From an uncultured Verrucomicrobia subdivision 3 bacterium (lineage in GTDB: Bacteria; Verrucomicrobiota; Verrucomicrobiia; Limisphaerales; UBA11358): 64,000 nucleotides of DNA. The notes under the pieces were generated by a model, which was not told where the DNA came from, searched no databases, and worked only from the letters and a program-made list of their open reading frames with translations. The translations under genes and the position numbers were made by a program. The DNA lies in contig CAITTG010000135.1 of the NCBI GenBank assembly GCA_903895255.1, positions 1 through 64,000 on the forward strand, written 5' to 3'. This document shows positions 46,328 through 55,550 of the stretch, piece after piece (position 1 is the stretch's first letter; the number at the start of each line of letters is the position of its first letter).

Positions 46328-47812
46328 TCAATGCAAACCAAAAAAGTGCGAGAGGAGGAGGAGGCTGCTGGCAAAAAACATGGCACCGAGGAACACGCAG
46401 ACCGGCAGGGTAAGCACCCAAGCGAGCAGCAGGTTGCGCAAGGTTCCCATTTGCAGGCCGGATTTGTTGGCGGCCATGGAACCAGCCACTCCGGAGGACA
46501 GCACGTGCGTGGTGCTGACGGGCAACCCATATTTGTCCGCGAGGCCAATGGTGATCATCGCCACCAACTCCGCCGACGCGCCTTGGGCGTAGGTCAGGTG
46601 GCTCTTGCCGATTTTTTCGCCCACGGTCACCACAATACGCTTCCAGCCGACCATGGTACCCAACCCGAGGGCCAGGGCCACGGCGAATTTCACCCATACC
46701 GGAATATACTTGGTGGTTTTTTCGAGCGCGGTTTTGTAATTCCCCAGCGTGGCGGCCTCCTCGGCGGAGAGTTGATGGCTGTTTTTCAACTTGCCAATGG
46801 TTTCGGCGGTGAAATAGATAGCCGTCCGCAACGGGCCGCGCTGGTCTTCCGGTAATTCCGCGAGGGACGCGTGTCCGGCCAGTCGCTGGGCGATTTCGGT
46901 GTTCTGCCCGGCGAGCGCAGTGAACACTTCCGGTGAATAGACGCCGCGCACCTTAAGATAGGCCCCCAAATATTTGGCTCCTGCAGCCAACTCCATGGGT
47001 GGGCCAGCCGCGTGTCTGGCCAGAATTGGAGCAGCGCTTTGGGATAACTCCGTCAACTGCTTCAAAGCCACCGGATCGGTGCCCGAGTTCAAGGCATACA
47101 TGCCGGGCACAATGCCCACCAGAATCAACATCAGCAGGCCCATGCCTTTTTGGCCGTCATTGGAACCGTGCGCGAAGCTGACGCCGGTGCAGGTGAGGCA
47201 GAGGATGCCGCGAATCCACCAGGGTGGGGCTTTTTTTGCGTCCGGCGCGGCGTAGAGAGCCGGCTGTCGGACCAAGGCCTTGAGGAGCAGAAAGAGGATG
47301 GCGGTGCAGACAAAGCCCACGACCGGCGAAATGAGGAGCGACAGGCCGACTTTCTGGGCCTGGGCCAGGTTAATGCCATCCATGAACCGCCCGGAGTTCA
47401 TCAGCGAATTCATCAAGCCCACCCCCATGATGGAGCCGATGAGGGTGTGCGAGCTCGAGGCGGGGAGGCCCAAATACCAGGTTCCGAGATTCCAAATGAT
47501 CGCCGAAATCAGGAGGGCAAACACCATGGCGAAGCCCGCGGCGGAGCCCACATTCATTACCAATTCCACTGGCAACAGGCTGATCACGCCAAACGCCACC
47601 ACGCCCGTGGAGGTTAGGACCCCGATAAGGTTCCAGATCCCCGACCAGATCACGGCCACCGTGGGCGGAAGGCTGTTGGTGTAAATAACCGTGGCCACGG
47701 CATTGGCCGTGTCGTGAAAACCATTGACAAATTCGAAGCCCAGCGCGAGCGCCAGCGCGAGCACGAGGCACAATAGTTCTATCGTGTTTAACGAACCAAA
47801 CCAATGTTCCAT
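46328..47812 (-). CDS. pit: Inorganic phosphate transporter, Pit family
   Basis: 494 residues, about ten to twelve membrane helices. The duplicated family signature is present in both halves: FVNGFHDTANAVAT near the N-terminus and SFAHGSNDGQKGMGLL in the middle, which bind phosphate with a metal and proton. An extra soluble loop (about 230-350) is longer than in E. coli PitA. No PhoU-like gene is adjacent. Confidence 0.93.
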   Translation of the reverse strand: MEHWFGSLNTIELLCLVLALALALGFEFVNGFHDTANAVATVIYTNSLPPTVAVIWSGIWNLIGVLTSTGVVAFGVISLLPVELVMNVGSAAGFAMVFALLISAIIWNLGTWYLGLPASSSHTLIGSIMGVGLMNSLMNSGRFMDGINLAQAQKVGLSLLISPVVGFVCTAILFLLLKALVRQPALYAAPDAKKAPPWWIRGILCLTCTGVSFAHGSNDGQKGMGLLMLILVGIVPGMYALNSGTDPVALKQLTELSQSAAPILARHAAGPPMELAAGAKYLGAYLKVRGVYSPEVFTALAGQNTEIAQRLAGHASLAELPEDQRGPLRTAIYFTAETIGKLKNSHQLSAEEAATLGNYKTALEKTTKYIPVWVKFAVALALGLGTMVGWKRIVVTVGEKIGKSHLTYAQGASAELVAMITIGLADKYGLPVSTTHVLSSGVAGSMAANKSGLQMGTLRNLLLAWVLTLPVCVFLGAMFFASSLLLLSHFFGLH

Positions 47813-47909
47813 GGCAGGTATTAAGGTCAGTTTTCAAACCATTTGAAAACCTTGCAAATGTGACATTTGCGTTACAGACAATCCGCCGCCGGCCGCCGGC
47901 ACTCCGGCA

Positions 47910-49046
47910 TTAGTTGAAAAACTTTTTAGCCTTCTCGAAAAAACTTTGGGCCAGCGGGGCTTCCTTGCCATCACACATTTGGGCAAATTCCTGAAGTTTT
48001 TCCTTTTGGGCGGCATTCAAGCGCGTGGGGACTTCCACCTGGATGCGCACCAGCAAATCCCCGTGGCCATAGCCTTGGAGGTTTTTCATGCCCTTGCCCT
48101 TGACGCGAAAAACGGTGGCGGGCTGGGTGCCGGCAGGAATTTTAATGGTGGCCTTGCTTTCCAGCGTGGGGACCTCAATTTCCGCACCCAGCGCGGCCTG
48201 CACGAAGCTGACGGGAACTTCACAGAGCAAATCATCGCCGTCCCGCTGGAAGATTTCGTGCTCCTTGACGTGGAGCATGACATAGAGGTCGCCGGCGGGA
48301 CCACCGCGAAAGCCCGCTTCGCCATTGCCGGAGGAACGGAGGCGAGAACCGGTGTCCACGCCGGCCGGAATCCGGAGCTTGATCTTGGAACTCCGGTTGC
48401 GTTTTCCCTCGCCATTACAGGATTTGCAGGGTTTTTCGAGGATTTTCCCGCCGCCTTTGCAATGCGGACACGTCTGCGCAATACTGAAAATCCCCCGAGC
48501 CATCAACACCTGGCCGCGTCCGCCGCAGGTGGAGCAGTTTTGCATCCGGGAACCGCGTTCCATACCGGCGCCGCCGCAGGTTTCGCAGGCGTCTTGCTTC
48601 GTGACGGAAATTTCCTTCTCACAGCCGTGGGCCGCCTCCTCGAGGGTGATTTCGAGATCGAAGCGCAAGTCTTCGCCGCGCTGCGCGGCAGAGGGGTCAC
48701 CGCCACCGCCAAAAAAGCTCTCGAAGATGCCGCCGCCGCCACCACCGAACACCTCGCGGAAAATATCGAAGGGATCGTGGAAACCGGCACCGCCACCAGC
48801 CCGGCTGGCACGTTGACGGGGGTCAAAGGCGGCATGGCCATACTGGTCGTACGCCGCGCGCTTCTGCGGATCGCTCAGCGCCTCGTAGGCCTCGCCCAGT
48901 TCTTTGAAGCTCTCCTCGGCAGCTTTGTCTCCGGGGTTCTTGTCCGGATGAAACTTGATTGCCAGTTTGCGGTAGGCTTTTTTGATTTCGTCCTGGTCCG
49001 CTTCCCGATTTACGCCGAGAATTTCGTAATAGTCGCGCTTGGCCAT
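47910..49046 (-). CDS. dnaJ: Chaperone protein DnaJ
   Basis: 378-residue type I J-protein. J domain with HPD in KFHPDKNPGD, Gly/Phe-rich linker, four zinc motifs (CETCGGAG, CSTCGGRG, CPHCKGGG, CKSCNGEG) and the C-terminal substrate-binding domain. It stimulates DnaK ATPase. It starts 15 bases after grpE stops, forming a grpE-dnaJ operon; dnaK is not here. Confidence 0.97.
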   Translation of the reverse strand: MAKRDYYEILGVNREADQDEIKKAYRKLAIKFHPDKNPGDKAAEESFKELGEAYEALSDPQKRAAYDQYGHAAFDPRQRASRAGGGAGFHDPFDIFREVFGGGGGGIFESFFGGGGDPSAAQRGEDLRFDLEITLEEAAHGCEKEISVTKQDACETCGGAGMERGSRMQNCSTCGGRGQVLMARGIFSIAQTCPHCKGGGKILEKPCKSCNGEGKRNRSSKIKLRIPAGVDTGSRLRSSGNGEAGFRGGPAGDLYVMLHVKEHEIFQRDGDDLLCEVPVSFVQAALGAEIEVPTLESKATIKIPAGTQPATVFRVKGKGMKNLQGYGHGDLLVRIQVEVPTRLNAAQKEKLQEFAQMCDGKEAPLAQSFFEKAKKFFN

Positions 49047-49061
49047 GGGGTGTCCGATAAA

Positions 49062-49616
49062 TCAGGCTTGGGGTTCGGCTTGGGTTGCCGGTTTCCGGGC
49101 CACAATGACCGTGGCGGGCCGCAGCAACCGTTCGCGCACTTTGTAACCTTTGCGGAGTTGCTGGAGAACGTGGCCTTCGGGCACGTCGGCGGATTCCTGC
49201 TGGGAAATGGCCTCGTGGAGGGCGGGGTCAAAGGGTTTACCCAAGGCATCCACTTCTTCCACGCCAGCCTCGGTGACAAAGTTCTTCAACTGGGATTGAA
49301 TCATGGCCACGCCGGTTTGGAGCGAGGCGAGCTTGTCGCCCTGGGCATTGATAGTGGCGGCCTGGGCCATGTCGAAGCCATCCAGGATCGGCAGCAGCTT
49401 TTGAATTAGATTGAGGGAGGCGTTTTGGGCGGCCTCGGTGCGTTCGCGGGCGGCGCGTTTTTTGAAGTTTTCAAAGTCGGCGGTGGTGCGCAGGAGGCGG
49501 TCCCAATTTTCCTGGGCGCTGGCAGCGCGGGTTTTGAGTTCTTCCATTTGCTCGGGCGTATAAGCCGCGGAGGCGGTCTCAACGGACGGTTCGATGTTAT
49601 CTTCAGTTGGCTTCAT
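49062..49616 (-). CDS. grpE: Nucleotide exchange factor GrpE
   Basis: 184 residues from ATG 49616 (frame open to 49679). Long N-terminal coiled coil (ELKTRAASAQENWDRLLRT, then RTTADFENFKKRAARER), the middle LLPILDGFDMA and the beta domain ending GYKVRERLLRPATVIV. It releases ADP from DnaK. The upstream DNA has no CIRCE element or clear heat-shock promoter that I can see. Confidence 0.95.
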   Translation of the reverse strand: MKPTEDNIEPSVETASAAYTPEQMEELKTRAASAQENWDRLLRTTADFENFKKRAARERTEAAQNASLNLIQKLLPILDGFDMAQAATINAQGDKLASLQTGVAMIQSQLKNFVTEAGVEEVDALGKPFDPALHEAISQQESADVPEGHVLQQLRKGYKVRERLLRPATVIVARKPATQAEPQA

Positions 49617-50354
49617 ACGGTTTTTAGGCGCAAAAAAATTCAAGAACCATAGCCTATACCATTGCGCGGCGGTCAGCAACCCGGATGTGCGGGGGGGCGA
49701 GGCGGGGGAGGACTGGCTGGGAGATTACCCGGAGGGAACTTCGGGAAACTTGAAGATTTTGGTTTTAACGGGAGGAGTCGCTTTTTAGTTAACCCGTTAT
49801 TGGGCTATTTGGTTAATTGGTTAAATCTTTGTGGGACAGAGGCTTGGACGGGTAACATCCGGCGTTTTTCCGGACCCGCTCCGGGCGGGCCGGGTATTTC
49901 AAAGAACCTCCTGATGGCACGCGCCATCGGGCGCTTGTTCACGCAGAAATAAGCTACTCAAAAGGATAACATTATATGACGAGTTGTCAAAGGGAAAGTT
50001 TGGGGGGAGGAACGTGGCACCGGGCGTTTTGCCTCGAACAGGCAAAAAAGCCGGCGGGTTTGAACCGGAGGCAAGGGAGATAAGACGGAGGGAAGGCGTG
50101 GCCATGGCTGGCATTGTCCTAGTCAAGGCGGTTTTCCGGCAATAGATTCGTTTTCACAGGCTGGTCATTAAAATTTAATTAAGTGGGGTTCGGGTAGCGT
50201 TCCCCGAAACGCCATTTCGGCGGCGAGGGACTACCCGAGCATGCACAAAACCATCGTGCCCGGGGGCGGGGAAACAACCCAAGAGTCTTCGCCCCACCTG
50301 CCACACGCAAAAATATTGCGGCCAGCCAGCGATCGGACCATGCTTTGCGCGACC
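49617..50354. other. Long divergent intergenic region
   Basis: About 740 bases between grpE and the acetylesterase-like gene. A few short frames exist (49662-49952; a 35-codon frame from ATG 49976) but none is convincing. It must hold the promoters of both genes; none could be assigned with confidence. Confidence 0.4.
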
Positions 50355-51197
50355 ATGAAATCATTCGTATTTACCGTGCTGACCGCACTGGTCTGCCCGG
50401 CCTGGCTGGCGGTCGCCGCACCGGACGCCGTAACGGAGCCGCCGGTCCTTTCCGCGGCCGCCACCCAAGCGCTGCCGCAACTGGATCAAGCTGCCGCTCC
50501 GGTAGCGCAGGGCTTCACAATCTTCCTAATTGGGGACTCGACAATGGCCAACAAGCCTTTGATTCCGGCCAATCCCGAGCGGGGCTGGGGCCAGATGCTG
50601 GGAATTTATTTCCAAGCCGGGGTGAGGGTGGAAAATCACGCCTTGAATGGCCGAAGTTCCAAGAGTTTTCGGGACGAGGGTCATTGGGCCACGGTGCGGA
50701 GCCGCATCAAACCGGGCGACTGGGTGATCATCCAGTTTGGGCATAATGATGAAAAGGAGCAGGATCCCACCCGCTATACCACCCCGGGCGGGACGTTCAA
50801 CGCGAATCTGGCGCGGTATGTGGCGGAAACCCGGGCGCTCGGTGCCTTCCCGTTGTTGGCCACGCCAGTGGCGCGCCGGAAGTTTGATGTCCAGGGCCAG
50901 CCGGTTAATACGCACGGCGATTACGTGAAAGCAGTGCGGGAGGTGGCCGCGGCGGAAAAGGTGCCCCTGCTAGATCTGAACCAGCAAAGCATGGATTTGT
51001 TGCAGCGAATGGGGCCGGAACCGTCCAAACGCCTCTATATATATGTAAGTCCGGGGGAATATGGGGCGCTCCCCAAAGGCCGGCAGGATGACACCCACTT
51101 TTGCACGTTTGGCGCCAGCCGGATGTGTGATTTGGCGGTGGCGGAAATTCAGGCGAAAGTGCCTGAATTGGCGGTCTTTTTGAACACCCGCCATTGA
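50355..51197 (+). CDS. Secreted SGNH/GDSL hydrolase, rhamnogalacturonan acetylesterase-like
   Basis: 280 residues from ATG 50355 (frame open to 50241). Signal peptide KSFVFTVLTALVCPAWLAV up to AA. Block I FLIGDSTMA (catalytic Ser), block II with HALNGRSSKSF, block III IQFGHND, and block V DDTHFC with Asp/His. This arrangement is that of RhgT-like enzymes that deacetylate pectic rhamnogalacturonan. With rhaB in the same window, pectin use is plausible. Confidence 0.87.
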   Translation: MKSFVFTVLTALVCPAWLAVAAPDAVTEPPVLSAAATQALPQLDQAAAPVAQGFTIFLIGDSTMANKPLIPANPERGWGQMLGIYFQAGVRVENHALNGRSSKSFRDEGHWATVRSRIKPGDWVIIQFGHNDEKEQDPTRYTTPGGTFNANLARYVAETRALGAFPLLATPVARRKFDVQGQPVNTHGDYVKAVREVAAAEKVPLLDLNQQSMDLLQRMGPEPSKRLYIYVSPGEYGALPKGRQDDTHFCTFGASRMCDLAVAEIQAKVPELAVFLNTRH

Positions 51198-51274
51198 CGG
51201 TCACGATAAAATGAATGGACTGGCGGGATGATTTAGATTGCGTAGCGGTCAATTCATGGGATGATGTCAGTAGT

Positions 51275-51352
51275 CGGAGCGTAGCTCAGCTTGGCTAGAG
51301 CGCTTGGTTTGGGACCAAGAAGTCGCAGGTTCAAATCCTGTCGCTCCGACCA
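51275..51352 (+). tRNA. tRNA-Pro (anticodon UGG)
   Basis: Acceptor arms CGGAGCG and CGCTCCG pair perfectly; the anticodon stem CTTGG/CCAAG encloses TTTGGGA with TGG at 51310-51312, and the T arm has GGTTCAAATCC. Discriminator A and an encoded CCA end at 51352. Confidence 0.97.
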
Positions 51353-51624
51353 TTTTCTTTTCCCGAGCCCACCAGATTCGTTTAAGTTATTTTCTTTCAG
51401 TGGCTTAAAGCACATTTCGAGGAGCAGGATGAAGGGGTCCGCCTGCTCCGTCCTGACACTGCTTGCAATGGTGTTTTTTAGCCATCCGCCTGCTGGCCAA
51501 ATATTTCTCGGGTGGATAAAAGAAAACAGGTTGACCGCCAGAGTTTTTATGCTGCTTTAATATTTTACGGCTGGATTCCCACAAAAAGGGCGTTTTTTGA
51601 AAAAACTTCCGATTTCCTTCCGGC
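51353..51624. other. Region between tRNA-Pro and glnK without a gene
   Basis: No convincing frame. The A/T-rich 51540-51620 part precedes the sigma-54 promoter and is where an enhancer-binding activator would act; no site could be assigned. Confidence 0.4.
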
Positions 51625-51640
51625 TGGCATCGGCATTGCT
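51625..51640 (+). promoter_or_regulatory. Sigma-54 promoter of glnK-amtB
   Basis: TGGCAT-N5-TTGCT with GG at 51626 and GC at 51638, the exact 12-base offset of -24/-12 promoters. Start of transcription would be near 51651, giving a leader of about 133 bases before glnK. Sigma-54 control is normal for this operon in other bacteria. Confidence 0.65.
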
Positions 51641-51784
51641 TAAATGTTCGTGTGCCAATTACAGCCATCACAAGCTGGGTAGTGTGCATCCGCCCGGTAG
51701 GCGGATGTGAGTTGCGCCGGGAAACCGGACGCAAGATTGGCCCGGTACAAGACGCAGCTCAAAATTAATGAAAAAACGACAAAT

Positions 51785-52123
51785 ATGAAGAAAATTGAAG
51801 CAATCATCAAACCATTCAAGTTGGAAGAAGTAAAGGACGCTTTGAGCGAGATCGGCATCGAGGGGATGACGGTCAGCGAAGTCAAGGGTTTCGGCCGCCA
51901 GAAGGGCCACACCGAGATCTATCGCGGCAGCGAATACACGGTGGACTTCCTGCCCAAGATCAAAATTGAACTGGTCATCACTGACGTCCAGGTGGATGCC
52001 GCGGTGAGCGCGATCATCAAGTCGGCGAAGACGGGCAAGATCGGCGATGGCAAGGTGTTTGTTTCCAACGTGGAACAGGCCATCCGCATCCGGACGGAAG
52101 AAAAAGGTGATTCGGCTGTCTAA
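51785..52123 (+). CDS. glnK: P-II nitrogen regulatory protein (GlnK/GlnB)
   Basis: 112 residues from ATG 51785; the frame is open upstream to 51707. N-terminal MKKIEAIIKPFKLEEVKDAL, T loop RQKGHTEIYRGSEYTVDFLPK with Tyr51 for uridylylation split as usual, and the B loop TGKIGDGKVF that binds ATP/2-oxoglutarate. It senses nitrogen and energy state and blocks AmtB. Its placement 35 bases before amtB marks it as the GlnK type. Confidence 0.96.
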   Translation: MKKIEAIIKPFKLEEVKDALSEIGIEGMTVSEVKGFGRQKGHTEIYRGSEYTVDFLPKIKIELVITDVQVDAAVSAIIKSAKTGKIGDGKVFVSNVEQAIRIRTEEKGDSAV

Positions 52124-52158
52124 AACCCAACCCACTTAACTTTATTCAAATAAAAAAC

Positions 52159-53775
52159 ATGAAAAGACACATATTAACGATTGCTTTGCTGGCCACGACG
52201 GCCTTTGGCACCCTTAATTTGCGCGCGGACGACACGAACGCCGCCGCAACGAACGCGGCTGCCGCAGGCACGAATGCCGTGGCCGCCGCCGCGCCGGCAG
52301 CGCCGGCGCTGACGAACGCGCCGACGATGGAACAACGGATGGAATCCGTGGAAGCTTACTTCCAAAACGGGGACCCGACCGCCACGTACAAGGACACGAA
52401 CGGCAACTGGACGGTGAGTTTTGCCGCCGGTCCCTCGATCATCAACACGAACCTGACCAATGTGACGGGGGCGTTTGTCTCGTACCCAGGCGCCGGTCAT
52501 AATGCGTGGTTGCTGACGAGCACGGCGCTGGTGCTGTTCATGACGCTGCCGGGTCTGGCGCTGTTCTACGGCGGCCTGGTGCGCAAGAAGAATGTGTTGT
52601 CCGTGCTGGCCCAATGTTTTCTGATCACCGGTTTGGTGACGATTCTGTGGGTGATCTGCGGTTACAGCATGATCTTCGCGGGCACGGGAGCCATGGCGAA
52701 GGAGGACGTGTTATCGGGCATTATCGGGAGTCCCAAACTGGCCTGGATGCTGAACACGGTGAGCTCCGCGCCGAACCCCGGTTATTCCTACTGGGTCTCG
52801 GAGAACGTGTACTGCATGTTCCAGTTGATGTTCGCGATCATCACCCCGGCGCTGATCATTGGTGGTATTGCGGAACGCATGAAGTTCTCGGCCATCCTGG
52901 TGTTCATGACCCTGTGGATGTTTGTGGTTTATTTCACCCAGGGCCACATGGTCTGGGGCGTGAACGGCATCATGAACGGGGTGTGGAACGCCGGTGCGAA
53001 AATCCATGCGATTGACTTCGCGGGTGGCACGGTGGTGCATATGACCTCCGGCTGGACGGCCTTGGTGCTGTGCATCATCCTTGGCAAGCGCGTGGGCTTC
53101 GGCAAAGAAAACTTCGCGCCGCACAGTGTGGTGCTGTGCTACATCGGCACGGGCATGCTCTGGGTGGGCTGGTACGGTTTCAACTCCGGCTCCGCCGTGG
53201 CGGCGGACGTGATCGCGGCCAACGCGTTCACGACGACCACGATTGCCACCGCGGTGGCCTCCTTCGTGTGGCCGATGGTGGAATGGATTGTGAAGGGCAA
53301 GCCCAGCGTGCTGGGTTTCTGTTCCGGCGCCGTCGCCGGTCTGGTGGTCATCACCCCGGCTTGCGGTTACATCACTCCGCAGGGTTCGATTCTGATCGGT
53401 ATTGCGGCCGGCATCATTCCCTGGTTCTTCGTGTTCAAGGTCAAGGGCTGGTTCGGTTATGACGACGCGCTGGACACCTTCGGCGTTCACGCGGTGGGTG
53501 GGACCCTCGGAGCGATCATGACGGGTATGCTGGCCCGTAACGCGGCGAATGCGAACTTCGCCACGAACTTGAGCAAGTATGTCACGGACAGCTACTTCCA
53601 ACCGCTGGTCTGGGAACAGATCAAAGCGGTGGGCGTGACCTTGTTGCTGGTCATTCCTTCGACGATCATCATCGCCTACATCACGAAGGCGCTGGTTGGT
53701 CTGCGTCCGACGGAAGAAGTCGAAGTGGCGGGTCTGGACCTCGCGGAACATGGCGAGGAAGGCTACCACAGCTAA
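52159..53775 (+). CDS. amtB: Ammonium transporter AmtB with extended N-terminus
   Basis: 538 residues. Signal peptide (MKRHILTIALLATTAFG...), an Ala/Asn/Thr-rich stretch and a soluble segment to about residue 115, then 11 membrane helices with GLALFYGGLVRKKN, the pore histidines in VVHMTSGW and FGVHAVGGTLG, and a cytoplasmic tail. The tail binds GlnK. The ~110-residue periplasmic N-terminal part is much longer than in E. coli AmtB. Confidence 0.95.
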   Translation: MKRHILTIALLATTAFGTLNLRADDTNAAATNAAAAGTNAVAAAAPAAPALTNAPTMEQRMESVEAYFQNGDPTATYKDTNGNWTVSFAAGPSIINTNLTNVTGAFVSYPGAGHNAWLLTSTALVLFMTLPGLALFYGGLVRKKNVLSVLAQCFLITGLVTILWVICGYSMIFAGTGAMAKEDVLSGIIGSPKLAWMLNTVSSAPNPGYSYWVSENVYCMFQLMFAIITPALIIGGIAERMKFSAILVFMTLWMFVVYFTQGHMVWGVNGIMNGVWNAGAKIHAIDFAGGTVVHMTSGWTALVLCIILGKRVGFGKENFAPHSVVLCYIGTGMLWVGWYGFNSGSAVAADVIAANAFTTTTIATAVASFVWPMVEWIVKGKPSVLGFCSGAVAGLVVITPACGYITPQGSILIGIAAGIIPWFFVFKVKGWFGYDDALDTFGVHAVGGTLGAIMTGMLARNAANANFATNLSKYVTDSYFQPLVWEQIKAVGVTLLLVIPSTIIIAYITKALVGLRPTEEVEVAGLDLAEHGEEGYHS

Positions 53776-53793
53776 GCGATTAGGAGATTCATA

Positions 53794-53832
53794 CCGCCGG
53801 TGGTTGACGCGAGTCACCACCGGCGGTTTTTT
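53794..53832 (+). terminator. Rho-independent terminator of glnK-amtB
   Basis: CCGCCGGTGG (53794-53803) pairs with CCACCGGCGG (53817-53826); the stem continues as TGAC/GTCA around a GCGA tetraloop, and a run of six T begins at 53827. Confidence 0.92.
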
Positions 53833-53891
53833 GTTTTAAGGCGAGGGCGGGGAGCGGATATAGGCGGGTACACCAAGCCGGAACAATGCAG

Positions 53892-54059
53892 TTTATGGTG
53901 CTTAACTTGGGTTTGGAACGCATGAAAGCTGGCAGCACGCGGATCGTTAAGGGGCGGCCGGCGGAGCCGGATACCCCCGGCCAAGGCACCTAAAATGACG
54001 CGCGCAGAGTCGCAGAGGACGCAGAGTTGATGCCGGGCAATTCCTTAAAACAGGCTCAA
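53892..54059 (+). repeat. Long dispersed repeat, copy A (168 bp)
   Basis: From TTTATGGTGCTTAAC to AACAGGCTCAA. It matches copy C (57756-57923) over the same length with few differences. The rest of the gap up to 54427 holds no clear gene apart from a possible small frame at 54258-54431. Confidence 0.8.
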
Positions 54060-54257
54060 GGTTTAAGGTTAACGCTTATGGGTCCCCAGTCGCTTACGGC
54101 GGGCTTGGGGGCCAACCAGTGGAGGGCCCAGGCGGTCGGCGGGCAGGTGGCGCAAGGGAATGTCACAATACCTTGGGAGCCAAAGGGTGAAACGCGGAGC
54201 CCCACCGTGGCCATTTAAAACAAAAGTGTCAATAGTGAGAACCGACACCGGCCTGAA

Positions 54258-54431
54258 ATGACCACGCTTGCAGCCAAGCTGTCATCCGGTCAGATCAGCC
54301 GCGAGGCGGTTGACGATGACGACGTTCGGGAGCAGGCGGCGGAAACCAGTCACGACCTTAACCGCCTTGGTTTGGCTAATGACCGCCTAAACCGAGACAT
54401 CGTTCGGATGTTCAAGTTAAAACGCGGCTAA
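54258..54431 (+). CDS. Possible small protein
   Basis: 57 residues from ATG (MTTLAAKLSSGQISREA ... ending FKLKRG). Composition is helical and charged like a coiled coil, and codons look natural, but no family is recognised and there is no ribosome site. It overlaps the end of the convergent RCC1-repeat gene by four bases. Could be a gene remnant. Confidence 0.3.
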   Translation: MTTLAAKLSSGQISREAVDDDDVREQAAETSHDLNRLGLANDRLNRDIVRMFKLKRG

Positions 54432-55540
54432 TTATGAAATTTTTCTGCTACCGCATTGTTGGTTGTAATTGCCAAACAGAAATTATCTCCGGCAGCAATC
54501 GCTACGACATTGCTTAACCCGGCGGGAACCGTCGCAGGATAAAGATTATTTACCATGCGTCCCCAAGTGACGATGGTTCCGTCCCGTTTAAGAGCCATGC
54601 TATAACCGTGACCTGCGGCAATAGATACTACGTTGCTTAAAACTTGGCCTTCAATGGTAACTTGGCCTGTCGAAATGTTTGGAGCATTGGTTGTGGGAAT
54701 ACCCGTTGCTTGACCAACATCATTGAACCCCCAGCCTATGACCGTGCCGTCATTCTTGAGCGCCAACGTGTGATTGAATCCCGCTGCGATGGCAACTACG
54801 TTGCTCAAACCGGCAGGCGGCGTAGCGTCCTTGTAAATCGTTTCACCTCCCCAGTGCTCCACCGTGCCATCATCTTTCAGGGCAACACCTCTTGTAGTAT
54901 AACCTCCGGGGCCAACCGCGATGGCAACTGCATTGAATATATTTTCTGCTGGAAGTAATTGGCCATATTTAGGATTGGACGGCTGGCTCCTCCATCCCAC
55001 CACGGTTCCGTTACTTTTAAGCGCCCAACTGTCACCCGACTCGGCGGCAATCGCCTTTATATTCGTAAGTTCAGCGGGAATATAATTTTCACCCCATGTA
55101 ACAACCGTTCTGTCTTTTTTAAGGGCCAAACTGAATCCATCACCCGCAGCAATGGATACTACATCGCCCAAAGTGCGGCCATCAATTTTTACAACCCCGT
55201 TTGTTATGACTTTTGTTGTATTTTTCTGTGTAATATGGAAGCCTGTTTTATCAGCAAAACCTCCTTCGCCGGTCGTTAGCACGGTATCATCGAAGGATGC
55301 CTCGCCTCGGAAATTGCCCCCCCAACCTACCACCGTGCTGTCACTTTTTAGAGCAAGGCACTGAATGCGCCCCGCGCTGATGGCTACAGCGTCGCTCAAG
55401 ACCACCTTGGCGGGCGCGGCCTTACCTGTGGAGGTGTTCCACCCCCATTCTATGACGTAACCGGAAGGCAAAGCTGCGTGAACCAATTGCCCAAATGCAA
55501 AAAAGCAGAACATCAAAAATTTTGTTCGCCGCATATTCAT
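54428..55540 (-). CDS. Secreted RCC1-repeat beta-propeller protein
   Basis: 370 residues from ATG 55540 (a second ATG follows two codons later). Signal peptide (MRRTKFLMFCFFAFG... ending VHA). The body has seven blade-like repeats of the form VVAIAAGFNHTLALKNDG then TVIGWG, which would close a seven-blade propeller; the last is incomplete. Such proteins bind other proteins or ligands outside the cell. Base composition is lower in GC than the neighbours. Confidence 0.82.
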   Translation of the reverse strand: MNMRRTKFLMFCFFAFGQLVHAALPSGYVIEWGWNTSTGKAAPAKVVLSDAVAISAGRIQCLALKSDSTVVGWGGNFRGEASFDDTVLTTGEGGFADKTGFHITQKNTTKVITNGVVKIDGRTLGDVVSIAAGDGFSLALKKDRTVVTWGENYIPAELTNIKAIAAESGDSWALKSNGTVVGWRSQPSNPKYGQLLPAENIFNAVAIAVGPGGYTTRGVALKDDGTVEHWGGETIYKDATPPAGLSNVVAIAAGFNHTLALKNDGTVIGWGFNDVGQATGIPTTNAPNISTGQVTIEGQVLSNVVSIAAGHGYSMALKRDGTIVTWGRMVNNLYPATVPAGLSNVVAIAAGDNFCLAITTNNAVAEKFHN

Positions 55541-55550
55541 AACTTGGAAT

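Noticed and set aside
47946..49409. 487-codon plus-strand open frame
   Set aside because: Antisense shadow of dnaJ and grpE; low-complexity Gly/Ala/Val composition and no domain.
52711..53820. 369-codon minus-strand open frame
   Set aside because: Antisense to amtB; His/Arg-rich composition typical of shadows.
54180..54265. Insertion-sequence end near GTGTC...GACAC
   Set aside because: A 5-bp inverted word is too short and no transposase gene is linked to it.
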